Source of the DNA: Vagococcus_D sp963518325
GTDB taxonomy: Bacteria > Bacillota > Bacilli > Lactobacillales > Vagococcaceae
Direction: 5' to 3'
Length of the DNA stretch: 64,000 bases
Assembly: GCF_963518325.1 (NCBI RefSeq)
Contig: NZ_CAUQJB010000003.1
Coordinates: 124,001 to 188,000 of the forward strand
Shown: piece after piece, positions 8,794 to 17,535 of the stretch
Numbering within the stretch: the stretch's first letter is position 1
Layout: every line of letters starts with the position of its first letter
Notes under the pieces: generated by a model
The model's database searches: none
What the model saw: the letters and a program-made list of their open reading frames with translations, nothing else
What the model was told of the DNA's origin: nothing
Translations under genes and position numbers: made by a program

Positions 8794-9303
8794 ATGATCG
8801 TCGGATTTGTCAGAGATAATACAAAAGAAACAGCCCTAACTAGAGTCTGTGATTTAGTGATTGAAAATCAGGAAGAGCATTCAATAGTAGATAATTTAGT
8901 AGCCTTTGTTGAGACCTATCACGAGCATCAGCTAATTATTCCTAGCAACCGGGAATTGAAAATTCAACTGGTTCAATTGTTACCAGTATTAGAAAAAGCT
9001 CAGGAACTTCAAATCATCATTAATTTTTCCGACAAGGGCTCGTTCCCCTTCTTGAGCGCAGAAGAGCATTTCACTTATCTCTTACTCATGGCTCGCCAGG
9101 AAAAAGAAGTCATGTCTCATCGTTCCAGAGAGGTTATCACCGAGTTAAAAGAACAAGGAAAAGTGATTGGCCGACCAACTATCACTGAAGAATTGATTGA
9201 ACGAATCAAAAGGCTATATCACGAAGGTGGTCATAGTATTCGAGATGTATCGGCTATGTGTGACGTGTCTGTCGGAACGGTTCACAAATATGCCATGGGG
9301 TAA
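8794..9303 (+). CDS. Resolvase-like protein with degenerate serine-recombinase catalytic domain
   Basis: The 169-residue protein aligns along its whole length with small serine recombinases. The N-terminus IVGFVRDNTKE corresponds to the family's GYARVSTKEQ; the arm MARQEKEVMSHRSREVITE corresponds to the dimerisation helix; GKVIGRPTI and the helix-turn-helix IRDVSAMCDVSVGTVHKY match Hin/resolvase DNA-binding domains. The catalytic Ser is replaced by Asn9, and the first Arg of the LDRLGR motif appears replaced by Pro50. It is therefore probably a DNA-binding protein without strand-exchange activity. The ATG at 8794 follows GAGGTG by 6 nt. It stands alone after the two-component system. Confidence 0.75.
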   Translation: MIVGFVRDNTKETALTRVCDLVIENQEEHSIVDNLVAFVETYHEHQLIIPSNRELKIQLVQLLPVLEKAQELQIIINFSDKGSFPFLSAEEHFTYLLLMARQEKEVMSHRSREVITELKEQGKVIGRPTITEELIERIKRLYHEGGHSIRDVSAMCDVSVGTVHKYAMG

Positions 9304-9322
9304 AAACTAACCATCAAGTTGA

Positions 9323-9361
9323 AAATAACAGGCTGAGAATTTTATCTCAGCCTGTTATTTT
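9323..9361. terminator. Bidirectional rho-independent terminator
   Basis: A 16-bp perfect stem (arms 9323-9338 and 9345-9360) with a 6-nt loop and A/T flanks lies between two convergent genes. Confidence 0.93.
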
Positions 9362-9368
9362 ATGCGGA

Positions 9369-9992
9369 TCAGACTTGCCATTTTTCCACAAACTCTTCAA
9401 TGGATAAAGCAAAATCTGGGTAACGAGCTTCCAACGTTAAGCGATCCCATTCCCACCAAGCAATGGCTAATAATTTTTCCTTAATGTCATCAGGAAAGCG
9501 ATCTTTTAAAACTTTAGCAGGTACACCACCGACAATCGTATAAGGGGCCACATCTTTTGTCACCACGGCACCAGCTCCGACGACGGCTCCTGTACCAATC
9601 GTGATGCCGGCTTGAATAATCGCACCGTGGCCAATCCAGACATCTGGGCCAATCGTTGCCCAGTTATTTTGGCGAGTCTCTAAGTAGGACTGATCTTTGT
9701 CAGGAAAGCCATAGCCGGTTCCATTGTAAGCAAACATATGTTGAGAAGGACGGTTGTAAGGGTGATTGGTGGGGCCAATTCTAACCATGGCAGCAATGCT
9801 AACAAATTTGGCAATGTGGCTGTTTTGAATAAAGCAAAATTGCCCCGTATAGGTGTAGTCATCGATCGTCGCATGGTCAACAAAATTACTTTCGCCTAAT
9901 TCCACATAGCGACCAAAAGTTGTTCCTTTCACCTGGCTGTTTTGGCCAATAACGGGTTTATCAGGAAATAAGTGAGTCGTTTCCAAGTGCAT
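9369..9992 (-). CDS. Hexapeptide-repeat acyltransferase (XAT/DapH-like)
   Basis: The 207-residue protein has a left-handed parallel beta-helix built from hexapeptide repeats, seen in IGPDVWIGHGAIIQAG, ITIGTGAVVGAGAVV and the exit sequence APYTIVGGVPAKVLK. It resembles the xenobiotic acetyltransferase branch, including the family annotated as phosphonate-metabolism acetyltransferase because of the NHPYNRPSQHMFAY loop. It would transfer an acetyl group from acetyl-CoA to an unknown small molecule. The ATG at 9992 has GGAGGGA 5-6 nt upstream; longer in-frame extensions lack a binding site. It is divergent from the SerA-like gene, with 127 bp between them. Confidence 0.85.
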   Translation of the reverse strand: MHLETTHLFPDKPVIGQNSQVKGTTFGRYVELGESNFVDHATIDDYTYTGQFCFIQNSHIAKFVSIAAMVRIGPTNHPYNRPSQHMFAYNGTGYGFPDKDQSYLETRQNNWATIGPDVWIGHGAIIQAGITIGTGAVVGAGAVVTKDVAPYTIVGGVPAKVLKDRFPDDIKEKLLAIAWWEWDRLTLEARYPDFALSIEEFVEKWQV

Positions 9993-10070
9993 AAAAATCC
10001 CTCCCAAACTATTTTCTATAGTGTAATTGATTTTTTTATTATTGGCAAAGAGTAAGATTCTTTCTATTTT

Positions 10071-10098
10071 TTGTAACAAGTGGGATACTTAGTATAAC
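10071..10098 (+). promoter_or_regulatory. Candidate promoter of the SerA-like gene
   Basis: TTGTAA (10071-10076) and TATAAC (10093-10098) are separated by 16 bp. Transcription would start very near the AAAGGAGG ribosome binding site, giving a very short leader, so support is moderate. Confidence 0.4.
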
Positions 10099-10119
10099 GA
10101 ATAAAGGAGGGCGTCTAGC

Positions 10120-11283
10120 ATGTATAAAATTCACTTAATGGATCAGTTTACCCCTGAGTCAAAGAAAGTCCTATCAGAAGGCAGTTGTTTTATTGATCAA
10201 ACGGGACGTCCTACTGCCATTATGGTTCGCAGTTCAACTGTTCCCGATGAGTTAATCACTCAAGATTTACTGGCAATTTCGCGAGTAGGTGTTGGCGTTA
10301 ATACGATTAATGTGGAGAAAGCCACTGAAAATGGCACGATAGTCTTAAATACCCCCGGTACAAATGCTAATGCCGTCAAAGAATTGGTCATTGCCAGTTT
10401 ATTTTTAGCTGTGCGGCCGATCTTTACAGCAGTCAGTCAGGTGAAAAAATTGGAAGGCCCTAATATTTTGGCAGAAGCGGAAGCTCAGCGCGAAGACTTA
10501 ATTGGCCAGGAGCTTCAAGGAAAGACGATCGGCATATTGGGGTTAGGATCCATAGGCAAACAAGTTGGTCGAATTTGCTATGAGTTAGGGATGGATGTTT
10601 TAGGGTACGCCAGAAGGGACCACGATCTGTCTTTTGTAACTCAAGTTGGTTTAGAGGAACTCTTGAGACAGTCGGATTTTGTAGTCGTTCTATTGCCGTT
10701 GACAGATGAAACTAGACATTTGTTTACCGATGAAAGACTAGCCTTAATGAAAGATGGGGCGCGTTTATTCAACTTTGGGCGTGATCAAATTGTAGATAAT
10801 CAGGCACTTTTAAGGGCAATTGATAAAGGCAATCTAACTCAATATATAACTGACTTTCCCCAAGAAGAATTTATCGACCATGACCAAATTGTAATGCTCC
10901 CTCATATTGGCGGCAATACTCATGAAGCGATTAAAGATGGTGAACAAATGGCCAGTCGACATTTACGGAATTTTTTATTGTTTGGGACCGTCCGTGATTC
11001 AGTGAATTTTCCAAATGCTCGTTTACTCTTTCAATCGCCTTATCGCTTAACTTTGTTTTATCAAGATAAAAAAAGAATTTGGGCTAAAATAGTGGAAATT
11101 TTATCAAATTATGAGTTGGAAATTGGCGATATGAGTAGTAACCGCAAGGAGGGAAAAGTCTATACAATGATTGATTTGGAAACTGACAATAAAGACAAGA
11201 TTGAAAAAGCTCTGGCTGAGATCAGCCATTTAGCGCCAGTAAAACGAGTCAGACTGCTCGGAAATCCCCTTGTCGCTAAATAA
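10120..11283 (+). CDS. D-3-phosphoglycerate dehydrogenase-like oxidoreductase
   Basis: The 387-residue member of the D-isomer-specific 2-hydroxyacid dehydrogenase family has a substrate domain, an NAD-binding Rossmann core (GILGLGSIGKQVGR), and the catalytic Arg (NFGRDQIVD) and His (LPHIGGNT), followed by a C-terminal ACT-like domain after about residue 310. This layout fits phosphoglycerate dehydrogenase (SerA), the first step of serine biosynthesis. No serB or serC gene is nearby, so another 2-hydroxyacid substrate is possible. A clear AAAGGAGG lies 9 nt before the ATG. It appears monocistronic. Confidence 0.82.
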   Translation: MYKIHLMDQFTPESKKVLSEGSCFIDQTGRPTAIMVRSSTVPDELITQDLLAISRVGVGVNTINVEKATENGTIVLNTPGTNANAVKELVIASLFLAVRPIFTAVSQVKKLEGPNILAEAEAQREDLIGQELQGKTIGILGLGSIGKQVGRICYELGMDVLGYARRDHDLSFVTQVGLEELLRQSDFVVVLLPLTDETRHLFTDERLALMKDGARLFNFGRDQIVDNQALLRAIDKGNLTQYITDFPQEEFIDHDQIVMLPHIGGNTHEAIKDGEQMASRHLRNFLLFGTVRDSVNFPNARLLFQSPYRLTLFYQDKKRIWAKIVEILSNYELEIGDMSSNRKEGKVYTMIDLETDNKDKIEKALAEISHLAPVKRVRLLGNPLVAK

Positions 11284-11461
11284 CGTAACGGCGAGCCTAT
11301 TTCAAGGGAGTCCTAACAATAAAAAAAGGTGGGGGTATCCTCTGGATTGGGGGCTTTCTAAATAATAAGAAGACGCTAAAAAAAGAAGCCTTTTGCTATA
11401 CAAATGCTTCCAGAAATCATATAGTAGCATTTATACTCTAAAAAGTTAGTAGGGATAATAG

Positions 11462-12628
11462 ATGATAAATTTTTTGATTACTAGGTTTGAAACAAACCAA
11501 CAGAAAAAAAAGACAGATTTGAGATCAGCTTTTGGCTCCTTTGCAGGAAAAATCGGCTTAGTTTCAAATCTGTTGCTTTTTGTTAGCAAATTATTGATAG
11601 GAATTGTCTCAGGAAGTGTTTCCATTATGGCAGATGCCATGAATAATTTATCTGATACAGTTTCCTCGATTTTAACCTTAGTTGGTTTTTATATTTCAGG
11701 GAAACCAGCGGATAAAGAACATCCTTATGGTCATGAACGTTTTGAATATATTAGCGGTATGCTGGTCTCATTATTGATTACGTTCGTGGGATTTCAATTT
11801 TTTACGACATCGATTGACCGCATTAGGGATCCTCAAAGTGTTAGGGTTACTCCGATTGTCTTAGTTGTATTGGTCTTGTCTATTTTAATTAAAATTTGGC
11901 AAGGAGTGTTTTATCAACGGGTAGCTAAGAAAATCAACTCAAATACGCTAGTTGCGGCATCCAAAGACAGCTTTAATGACGTCTATACAACGATTACGGT
12001 CTTGATTTCGGCCGGAATTGAAGGCGTGACGGGCTTGCAAATTGATGGTTATGTTGGCTTATTGATTGCCTGCTACATTATATACAGTGGGCTTCAATTG
12101 ATTCGAGAGTTTATTGATGAGTTGATGGGCTTGCGACCGGATCAAAGTCAAATTGATTTAATGAAAGAATATTTGTCAGCAGTCCCTGATATTATTGGTT
12201 ATCACGATTTACTGATTCATCAATATGGGCCTAATAAAACCTTTGCTTCTGTTCACATTGAAATCGATGATCGCTGGGATTTAACTAGAGCTCATGAGCG
12301 AATCGATGAGATTGAATATAAATTTAGAAAGCAATTAGGTGTGGACCTAGTCTGTCATATCGATCCTGTTAATTTGTATGATCAAACGCAACAACTGATT
12401 CACCAAGAAATAAAAATTATCATCAAATCAATCGAAGGGGATTTTAAAGTCCATGACATCCGAACACTGAAACATGGTCAAGATGAAATGATTCTTTTTG
12501 ATTTGGTGGTTCCCAATAAATTCCGATTATCGGAACAAGAAATCACCAATGAAGTTCAGCGTCAAACCTTGGAAAAACTTGGTCAGTATAAAATTAAAAT
12601 TACCTTTGACCATACTTATTTGCTATGA
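11462..12628 (+). CDS. Cation diffusion facilitator, manganese-type metal site
   Basis: The 388-residue CDF transporter has six predicted transmembrane helices and a cytoplasmic C-terminal domain. It exchanges a divalent metal for protons at the plasma membrane, exporting the metal. The transport site can be read: Asn61-xxx-Asp65 in helix 2 (MADAMNNLSD) and Asp169-xxx-Asp173 in helix 5 (SKDSFND). This N-D-D-D set is what is known for streptococcal MntE-type manganese exporters, rather than the His-containing set of zinc exporters. HPYGHERFEY after helix 2 is also conserved. Iron cannot be excluded. The start has only a weak AGGG site 7 nt upstream. Confidence 0.88.
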   Translation: MINFLITRFETNQQKKKTDLRSAFGSFAGKIGLVSNLLLFVSKLLIGIVSGSVSIMADAMNNLSDTVSSILTLVGFYISGKPADKEHPYGHERFEYISGMLVSLLITFVGFQFFTTSIDRIRDPQSVRVTPIVLVVLVLSILIKIWQGVFYQRVAKKINSNTLVAASKDSFNDVYTTITVLISAGIEGVTGLQIDGYVGLLIACYIIYSGLQLIREFIDELMGLRPDQSQIDLMKEYLSAVPDIIGYHDLLIHQYGPNKTFASVHIEIDDRWDLTRAHERIDEIEYKFRKQLGVDLVCHIDPVNLYDQTQQLIHQEIKIIIKSIEGDFKVHDIRTLKHGQDEMILFDLVVPNKFRLSEQEITNEVQRQTLEKLGQYKIKITFDHTYLL

Positions 12629-12659
12629 GATGAGAGTTTGTGGTTCGGGGAACCAAAGT

Positions 12660-12703
12660 AAGCCGTTATCAGTGTCTGTCTGAGACTGATAACGGCTTTT
12701 TTT
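12660..12703 (+). terminator. Rho-independent terminator after the CDF gene
   Basis: A 14-bp stem (AAGCCGTTATCAGT at 12660-12673 with ACTGATAACGGCTT at 12685-12698) is followed by a T-run. Confidence 0.93.
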
Positions 12704-12781
12704 GTTTGGATCACTTCAATCCTGATGACAAAATTATTACGCGAGAAACCCAAGGAGGTGATGAAATCTGCCTCATAACCT

Positions 12782-13770
12782 CAGCTGGTGAGTGAAAAAA
12801 TCACTCAATAAATAACTAAAAATCAATGGTTAGTTGTTCGTTTTTCTCTGTGTTTGCCGTATTTAATATAACGCAATAGGATATGAATGATTGCTTCATC
12901 CAAGAAGTTAACTAAGCTAGGTTGTACCTGCTAAATTTATCTTTTTTGGGATGAAGAGGATCAAACCTTAAGGCACTCGTTAAATAATGAATTTTTTCAG
13001 TGGCTTAATATAGGGTTAACGAATCTGAGTATTTCTGTATCGATAACAAATTAATCAATGAGTGGAATCATCGGTCAAATAGTTGAGAGAGGGAGCTATT
13101 TCCTAAGAAACGCTTGTTTAGTTAGTTGAATCAATAATGAAAATCTCGATCCATGAGTGAAAGCCTCACTCATTAAATAACGAATTCTTGAGTGGATTAA
13201 TTTAGGGTAGCAAGTGCGGTTACTTCCATAGATAACAAAGTCATCGATGGAAGAACTTATCACTCAAAAGGTTGACAGAGGAAGTCCTCTCTTAGGTAAT
13301 AGTCGTTTAGTTTACTGAATAAGTAAGATGAAACGTGACTCATGTGTGAAGGCTTCACTCATTAAATAACGCTTATTTCAATGCTTAAACCTAGACGCTA
13401 ATGGATGAATCATTTCTGAATAGATAACTAGTTAATCAATGAGTGAAATCATCTATCAAAGATTTAATAGAGTTAACTATTCCTGCGGTAATAGTCGTTT
13501 AGTTTACTGAATAAGTAATGTGAAAGGCAACTCATGAGTGAAGGCCTCACTCGTTAAATAACGCGTATTTCAATGTTTTAATGATTGGTTAATACGTGCG
13601 GTACTTTTTATATCTATAACGACGTTACCGATGAGTGGAATTATCACTCAAGAGACTGATAGAGTTAGCTGTTCCTGAGGTAGTCCTCGTTTGTTTGGCT
13701 GAATAAGTCATGAAAAGCTCGGCTAATGAGTGAAGATTTCATCTATTAAATAACGAATTGGACGGTTGCT
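12782..13770. repeat. Degenerate tandem array of ~190-bp non-coding units
   Basis: No plausible gene exists here. Similar blocks recur at about 12785, 12955, 13152, 13341, 13533 and 13725, a period near 190 bp. Each unit has, in order: block A, a palindrome like GAGTGAAGGCCTCACTC then ATTAAATAACG; block B, GATAAC then a second palindrome like GAGTGGAATTATCACTC; block C, ending near TTTAGTTTACTGAATAAGT. The two central units share a block C of more than 25 identical bases (13296-13326 and 13488-13518). Outer units are more diverged. It lies between two terminators of convergent genes. Function unknown; candidates are an array of protein-binding sites, repeated structured RNAs, or an expanded decaying satellite. 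Confidence 0.8.
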
Positions 13771-14033
13771 TAGGCTTTATCAGACTCGTAAAGAACGGCC
13801 TTCTCAGTAATGCTGTTCGTCTGTCAAAGGGCCACTTATTTTAACAGCGAAATTTGGCTATGAATCTCTTATAAATATGACTGACTCGTTTCATAATGTC
13901 ATATTCTCAAATCCGTATTTTGCTAATGATGGGCCATGCTCTATTTTTTCTTGTTATACTAATAACACGAAATTTATTACCTGATTCTCCCCACTTTTGA
14001 AAAAAATTAATCAAATCTTAACATAATATTCCC

Positions 14034-14081
14034 CGACAAAAAGAAAATAATCCTGCACATGTCAATATAAATGTGCAGGAT
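14034..14081 (-). terminator. Terminator of the CofE-like gene
   Basis: An 11-bp stem ATCCTGCACAT/ATGTGCAGGAT (14050-14060 with 14071-14081) is followed on the minus strand by a T-rich run. It lies just after the stop codon at 14089. Confidence 0.9.
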
Positions 14082-14088
14082 GGGCGTA

Positions 14089-15279
14089 TTATTTTGTGTA
14101 ATTGTCAAAGTAACCTTTAATGTAAACGAAAGGTGTTCCTTTGTCGCCACTGCCAGAGGTTAAATCTGACAGGGAGCCGATTAAGTCAGTTAGGCGGCGA
14201 GGAGTGGTACCTTGAGCTTCCATTGCGCCGACTAAATCATCGTCTTTATTTTCAATATAATGAGAGATGGCTTGTTTTAATTCATCGCCACGCAAATCGG
14301 CAAAGTTATTGTCAGCCAGATATTTGAGTTTGACTTCGTTAGGCGTGCCTTCTAGGCCAACAGTAAAGGCCGGTGAAACTACGGGATCAGCCAGTTCCCA
14401 AATTTTACCAACAGGATCTTTAAAGGCGCCGTCACCATAAATCATTACTTCTACATTTTTACCAGTCAGTTCTTTTAGTTTAGCTTGAATGCCATCGACT
14501 AAAGGCTGGCAGTTGTTTGGAAACAGTTTGATGCTGTCTTCCGTTGATTTGTTTGATCCCAGTAAGCCATAAGCTTCGTTAAAGCCGCTACCGTCAATTG
14601 ATTGACTTAAAATATCGTCCATTGAGTAAACTTTTTCAGCCCCATTGGTTTCCAAGGTCCGTTTAGTACGGAAACGGGTGTGGATATCACAAGTTAAGAC
14701 ATTTTTAGTGTAATCCAAGATAGTTTTCGCATTGTTTGAGAAGATCACTTCACAAGTGGCACCTTCAGCCTCAACTAATGATTTATAATAATCGATATAG
14801 TCAACGCCTGTAAAGGTATGCTTTTTATAACCAAAATGCTCACGGAATTCAGACTCTGTTAAAACATCCGTCCAAGGATTCACGCCTTTTTCATCTAATT
14901 CATCAAGGTCAACTAAGTGATTCCCAACTTCATCAGAAGGGTAGCTAAGCATTAAGACCACTTTTTTCAAGCCACGGGCCATTCCTCTTAAACAGATTGA
15001 AAAACGATTCCGGCTTAAAATAGGGAAAATGATTCCAACAGTATCATCACCAAATTTAGCGTGAACATCAGTGGCAATATGATCGACAGTTGCATAATTT
15101 CCTTGGGCACGGGCTACGATTGATTCAGTAATGGTGACGATATCTTGATCTTCAATCTTAAAGCTTTCCGCTTTGGCAGCATTTAAGACCGTTTCAACAA
15201 TTATTTCGTCTAATTTGTCCCCTTGATTAATAATTGGGCCACGAAGACCACGGACAGTTGTTCCTACGGTTCTTTCCAA
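14089..15279 (-). CDS. Coenzyme F420-0:L-glutamate ligase-like (CofE family) protein of unknown role
   Basis: The 396-residue protein resembles the CofE/F420-ligase family found in many Firmicutes that are not known to make F420: MERTVGTTVRGLRGPIINQGD at the start, TITESIVARAQGNY, FPILSRNRFSICLRG and the SYPSDEVGNHLVD segment. CofE adds glutamate to a lactyl-phosphate cofactor with GTP; in this organism the substrate is unknown. The start is TTG at 15279, supported by AAGGAGC 8 nt upstream and by the family's usual N-terminus; no ATG fits. It lies on the same strand as the arc-like operon but is separated from arcC by a terminator. Confidence 0.75.
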   Translation of the reverse strand: MERTVGTTVRGLRGPIINQGDKLDEIIVETVLNAAKAESFKIEDQDIVTITESIVARAQGNYATVDHIATDVHAKFGDDTVGIIFPILSRNRFSICLRGMARGLKKVVLMLSYPSDEVGNHLVDLDELDEKGVNPWTDVLTESEFREHFGYKKHTFTGVDYIDYYKSLVEAEGATCEVIFSNNAKTILDYTKNVLTCDIHTRFRTKRTLETNGAEKVYSMDDILSQSIDGSGFNEAYGLLGSNKSTEDSIKLFPNNCQPLVDGIQAKLKELTGKNVEVMIYGDGAFKDPVGKIWELADPVVSPAFTVGLEGTPNEVKLKYLADNNFADLRGDELKQAISHYIENKDDDLVGAMEAQGTTPRRLTDLIGSLSDLTSGSGDKGTPFVYIKGYFDNYTK

Positions 15280-15483
15280 TTGATTCGCTCCTTTTATCTA
15301 ATGTCCGCAGTGCGGTTCACAGACACAGATTCTTCTTAGTGTGGATAACAATTATTAGCTATCATCACTTTATTTCGCCTCTATACTATACCTTATAAGT
15401 AGGTGAGAAGTAAAATAAATCTGGCCTTTTCGTTGATTTAAATTTGTTGGCTGATACAGTGATGGCACTCCCTTCAGAATGCA

Positions 15484-15520
15484 AAAAACTGATAAGTAAA
15501 AGATGTCTTTTACTTATCAG
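15484..15520 (-). terminator. Terminator of the ddaH-arc operon
   Basis: A 14-bp perfect stem (15489-15502 with 15507-15520) with a 4-nt loop is followed on the minus strand by six T. It lies directly after the carbamate kinase stop codon. Confidence 0.93.
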
Positions 15521-15530
15521 AAAAAATTGA

Positions 15531-16478
15531 TTATGGATCAGCTACAAGAACTGTGCCGCTATTGCTAGCAATGACCTGTTTAATGTTTGCCAGTGAGCTG
15601 ATGATGGCCTTCCCTGAGGGACGTGCCTCGATAAAGGCGATGGCCGCTTCGACTTTAGGTTTCATACTGCCAGCTGCGAATTGATTGGCTGCCAGATAGT
15701 CCTTCATGGCTGAAAGGGTGACAGTTTCCAATTTTTTTTCGTTGGCGGTTTTAAAGTTGAGGTAAACATAATCAACACCTGTTAAAAAAATAATCGTATC
15801 CGCTTCAATCAACTCCGCCAGTTTTTCAGAAGCGAAGTCTTTATCGATGACCGCTTCGCAACCTGTGACGCCCTCTTTGCCTTGGATCACAGGAATACCG
15901 CCACCACCAGCGGCAATGACCACTGTTCCTTGGGTGACCAGCTGGTTAATAACGGGGGCTTCCTTAATGCTTAAGGGCTTAGGTGAAGGCACAACCTTGC
16001 GCCAACCACGGCCGGCATCTTCAACGTACTGGTCAAGAGAGCTCTTCATCAAATCCTTGGCATCATTCTCGGAGTAGAAAGGGCCAATTGGCTTTGTCGG
16101 GAGTTGGAAGGAGGGATCCTGTGGGTCAACGACGACTTGAGTGATTAAGGTCACAACATTTTTTGTGATGCCATGACGCTCTAAAGCGTTGTCTAAGGCA
16201 TTTTGCAACCAATAGCCGATTGAACCCTGTGTCATGGCCACGCAGGTATCCAAGGGCATGGCAGGCGTTATTAGAGAGTCAGATGCGGCTTGCTGCAAAA
16301 GCAAGTTGCCCACTTGAGGCCCGTTGCCGTGAGAGATAATCAATTCCTGATCATGTTGAATCAAGGTTACCAATTGTTCAGCTGTTCGATTAAGTGCGTC
16401 TTGTTGAGCTGAAGCCGTGGCATCATCTGAGAGGATCGCGTTGCCTCCTAAGGCCACTACTATTCTTTTGTTTGTCAT
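15531..16478 (-). CDS. arcC: Carbamate kinase
   Basis: The 315-residue enzyme converts carbamoyl phosphate and ADP to ATP, ammonia and CO2, the energy-yielding step of citrulline/arginine fermentation. Diagnostic segments are VVALGGNAIL at the N-terminus, ISHGNGPQVGNLLLQ, and the glycine-rich IAAGGGGIPV. The length matches the family. It starts at ATG 16478 after AAAGGA. It is 12 bp downstream of arcB and is the last gene of the operon. Confidence 0.96.
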   Translation of the reverse strand: MTNKRIVVALGGNAILSDDATASAQQDALNRTAEQLVTLIQHDQELIISHGNGPQVGNLLLQQAASDSLITPAMPLDTCVAMTQGSIGYWLQNALDNALERHGITKNVVTLITQVVVDPQDPSFQLPTKPIGPFYSENDAKDLMKSSLDQYVEDAGRGWRKVVPSPKPLSIKEAPVINQLVTQGTVVIAAGGGGIPVIQGKEGVTGCEAVIDKDFASEKLAELIEADTIIFLTGVDYVYLNFKTANEKKLETVTLSAMKDYLAANQFAAGSMKPKVEAAIAFIEARPSGKAIISSLANIKQVIASNSGTVLVADP

Positions 16479-16490
16479 AAGGAGTCCTTT

Positions 16491-17507
16491 CTAGGCCTTT
16501 GGGATAAAGAGATTGCCTAAAGTCGCGGCCATAATCGCTTTAATGGAGTGCATGCGATTTTCAGCCTGTTCAAATTGTCGACCATTAGAACTGCGGAAAA
16601 CTTCATCTGTGATTTCCATTTCCTGGATGCCAAACTCTTTGGCAATCCTTTGACCATATTCTGTTTGACTGTCATGGAAAGCTGGCAGGCAATGGAGCAC
16701 AATGACTTCTTCATTGCCCGTTAAATCCAGCATGTGACGGTTGATTTGATAAGGTGTCAGTAAGTTTATCCGTTCGGCAAATTTGTCCTCTTCTCCCATG
16801 GAGACCCAGACATCTGTGTATAAGACATGGGCGTCTTTCACGCCCAGAGGGACATCGTCAGTCATCTGAATGATGGCCCCTGATTGTGCGGCATACTGGT
16901 TTGCCAACGTGATGATCGACTTATCTGGAAACAGTGACCGAGGCGTGACAATGCGCATATTAACGCCTAAAATCGCTCCTGTGACCAGTAAGGAGTTGGC
17001 CACATTGTTACGGCCGTCGCCGACATACACCATATTAATGCCTTTCAAATAGCCAAAATTTTCTTGAACGGTTAAAAAGTCAGCAATCATTTGAGTAGGA
17101 TGCCAGTCATCCGTCAAACCATTCCAAACGGGAACGCCAGCGAACTCAGCCAACGTTTCCACTGTTTGTTGACTAAAGCCGCGAAACTCAATGCCATCAA
17201 ACATTCTGCCTAAGACTTTTGCTGTGTCTGCCACTGATTCTTTTTTGCCTAATTGAATATCGTTCTGGCCTAAAAATTCTGGATGGGCGCCTAAATCAAT
17301 GGCTGCAGTTGTAAAGGCGGCACGTGTTCGGGTAGAGGTTTTCTCAAACAACAAGGCAATGTTTTTCCCTTCCAAATAATGATGGGGGATGCCTGCTTTC
17401 TTTAATGCTTTTAAATGAGCAGAAAAATCAATCAAATAGTTGAGTTCCTCGCGATTAAAATCCTTTTCAGCGATAAAACTTCTCCCTTGAAAAATAGATG
17501 TTTTCAT
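16491..17507 (-). CDS. arcB: Ornithine carbamoyltransferase, catabolic context
   Basis: The 338-residue enzyme splits citrulline with phosphate into ornithine and carbamoyl phosphate when run catabolically. Signature motifs are present: STRTRAAF (carbamoyl phosphate binding), WHPTQMIAD and HCLPAFHD (with the reactive Cys). The ATG at 17507 follows GAAAGGA and gives the usual N-terminus MKTSIFQGRSF; a longer frame to 17573 has no support. Placement between an antiporter and carbamate kinase argues for the catabolic rather than the biosynthetic role. Confidence 0.95.
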   Translation of the reverse strand: MKTSIFQGRSFIAEKDFNREELNYLIDFSAHLKALKKAGIPHHYLEGKNIALLFEKTSTRTRAAFTTAAIDLGAHPEFLGQNDIQLGKKESVADTAKVLGRMFDGIEFRGFSQQTVETLAEFAGVPVWNGLTDDWHPTQMIADFLTVQENFGYLKGINMVYVGDGRNNVANSLLVTGAILGVNMRIVTPRSLFPDKSIITLANQYAAQSGAIIQMTDDVPLGVKDAHVLYTDVWVSMGEEDKFAERINLLTPYQINRHMLDLTGNEEVIVLHCLPAFHDSQTEYGQRIAKEFGIQEMEITDEVFRSSNGRQFEQAENRMHSIKAIMAATLGNLFIPKA

Positions 17508-17535
17508 AATAATAGTCCTTTCTTTTATTGAGCGA

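Noticed and set aside
8794..9303. Active transposon resolvase marking a Tn3-type element
   Set aside because: The catalytic Ser is missing, and no transposase or 38-bp terminal repeats are seen nearby.
11284..11461. Manganese (yybP-ykoY) riboswitch ahead of the CDF gene
   Set aside because: I could not find the conserved riboswitch segments by eye; G-rich bases there do not form the expected pairs.
12782..13770. CRISPR array
   Set aside because: Units are about 190 bp and degenerate, with no short identical repeats alternating with unique spacers and no cas genes nearby.
14089..15279. S-adenosylmethionine synthetase (metK)
   Set aside because: My first impression from size and position, but the sequence lacks MetK motifs and instead matches the CofE/F420-ligase family.
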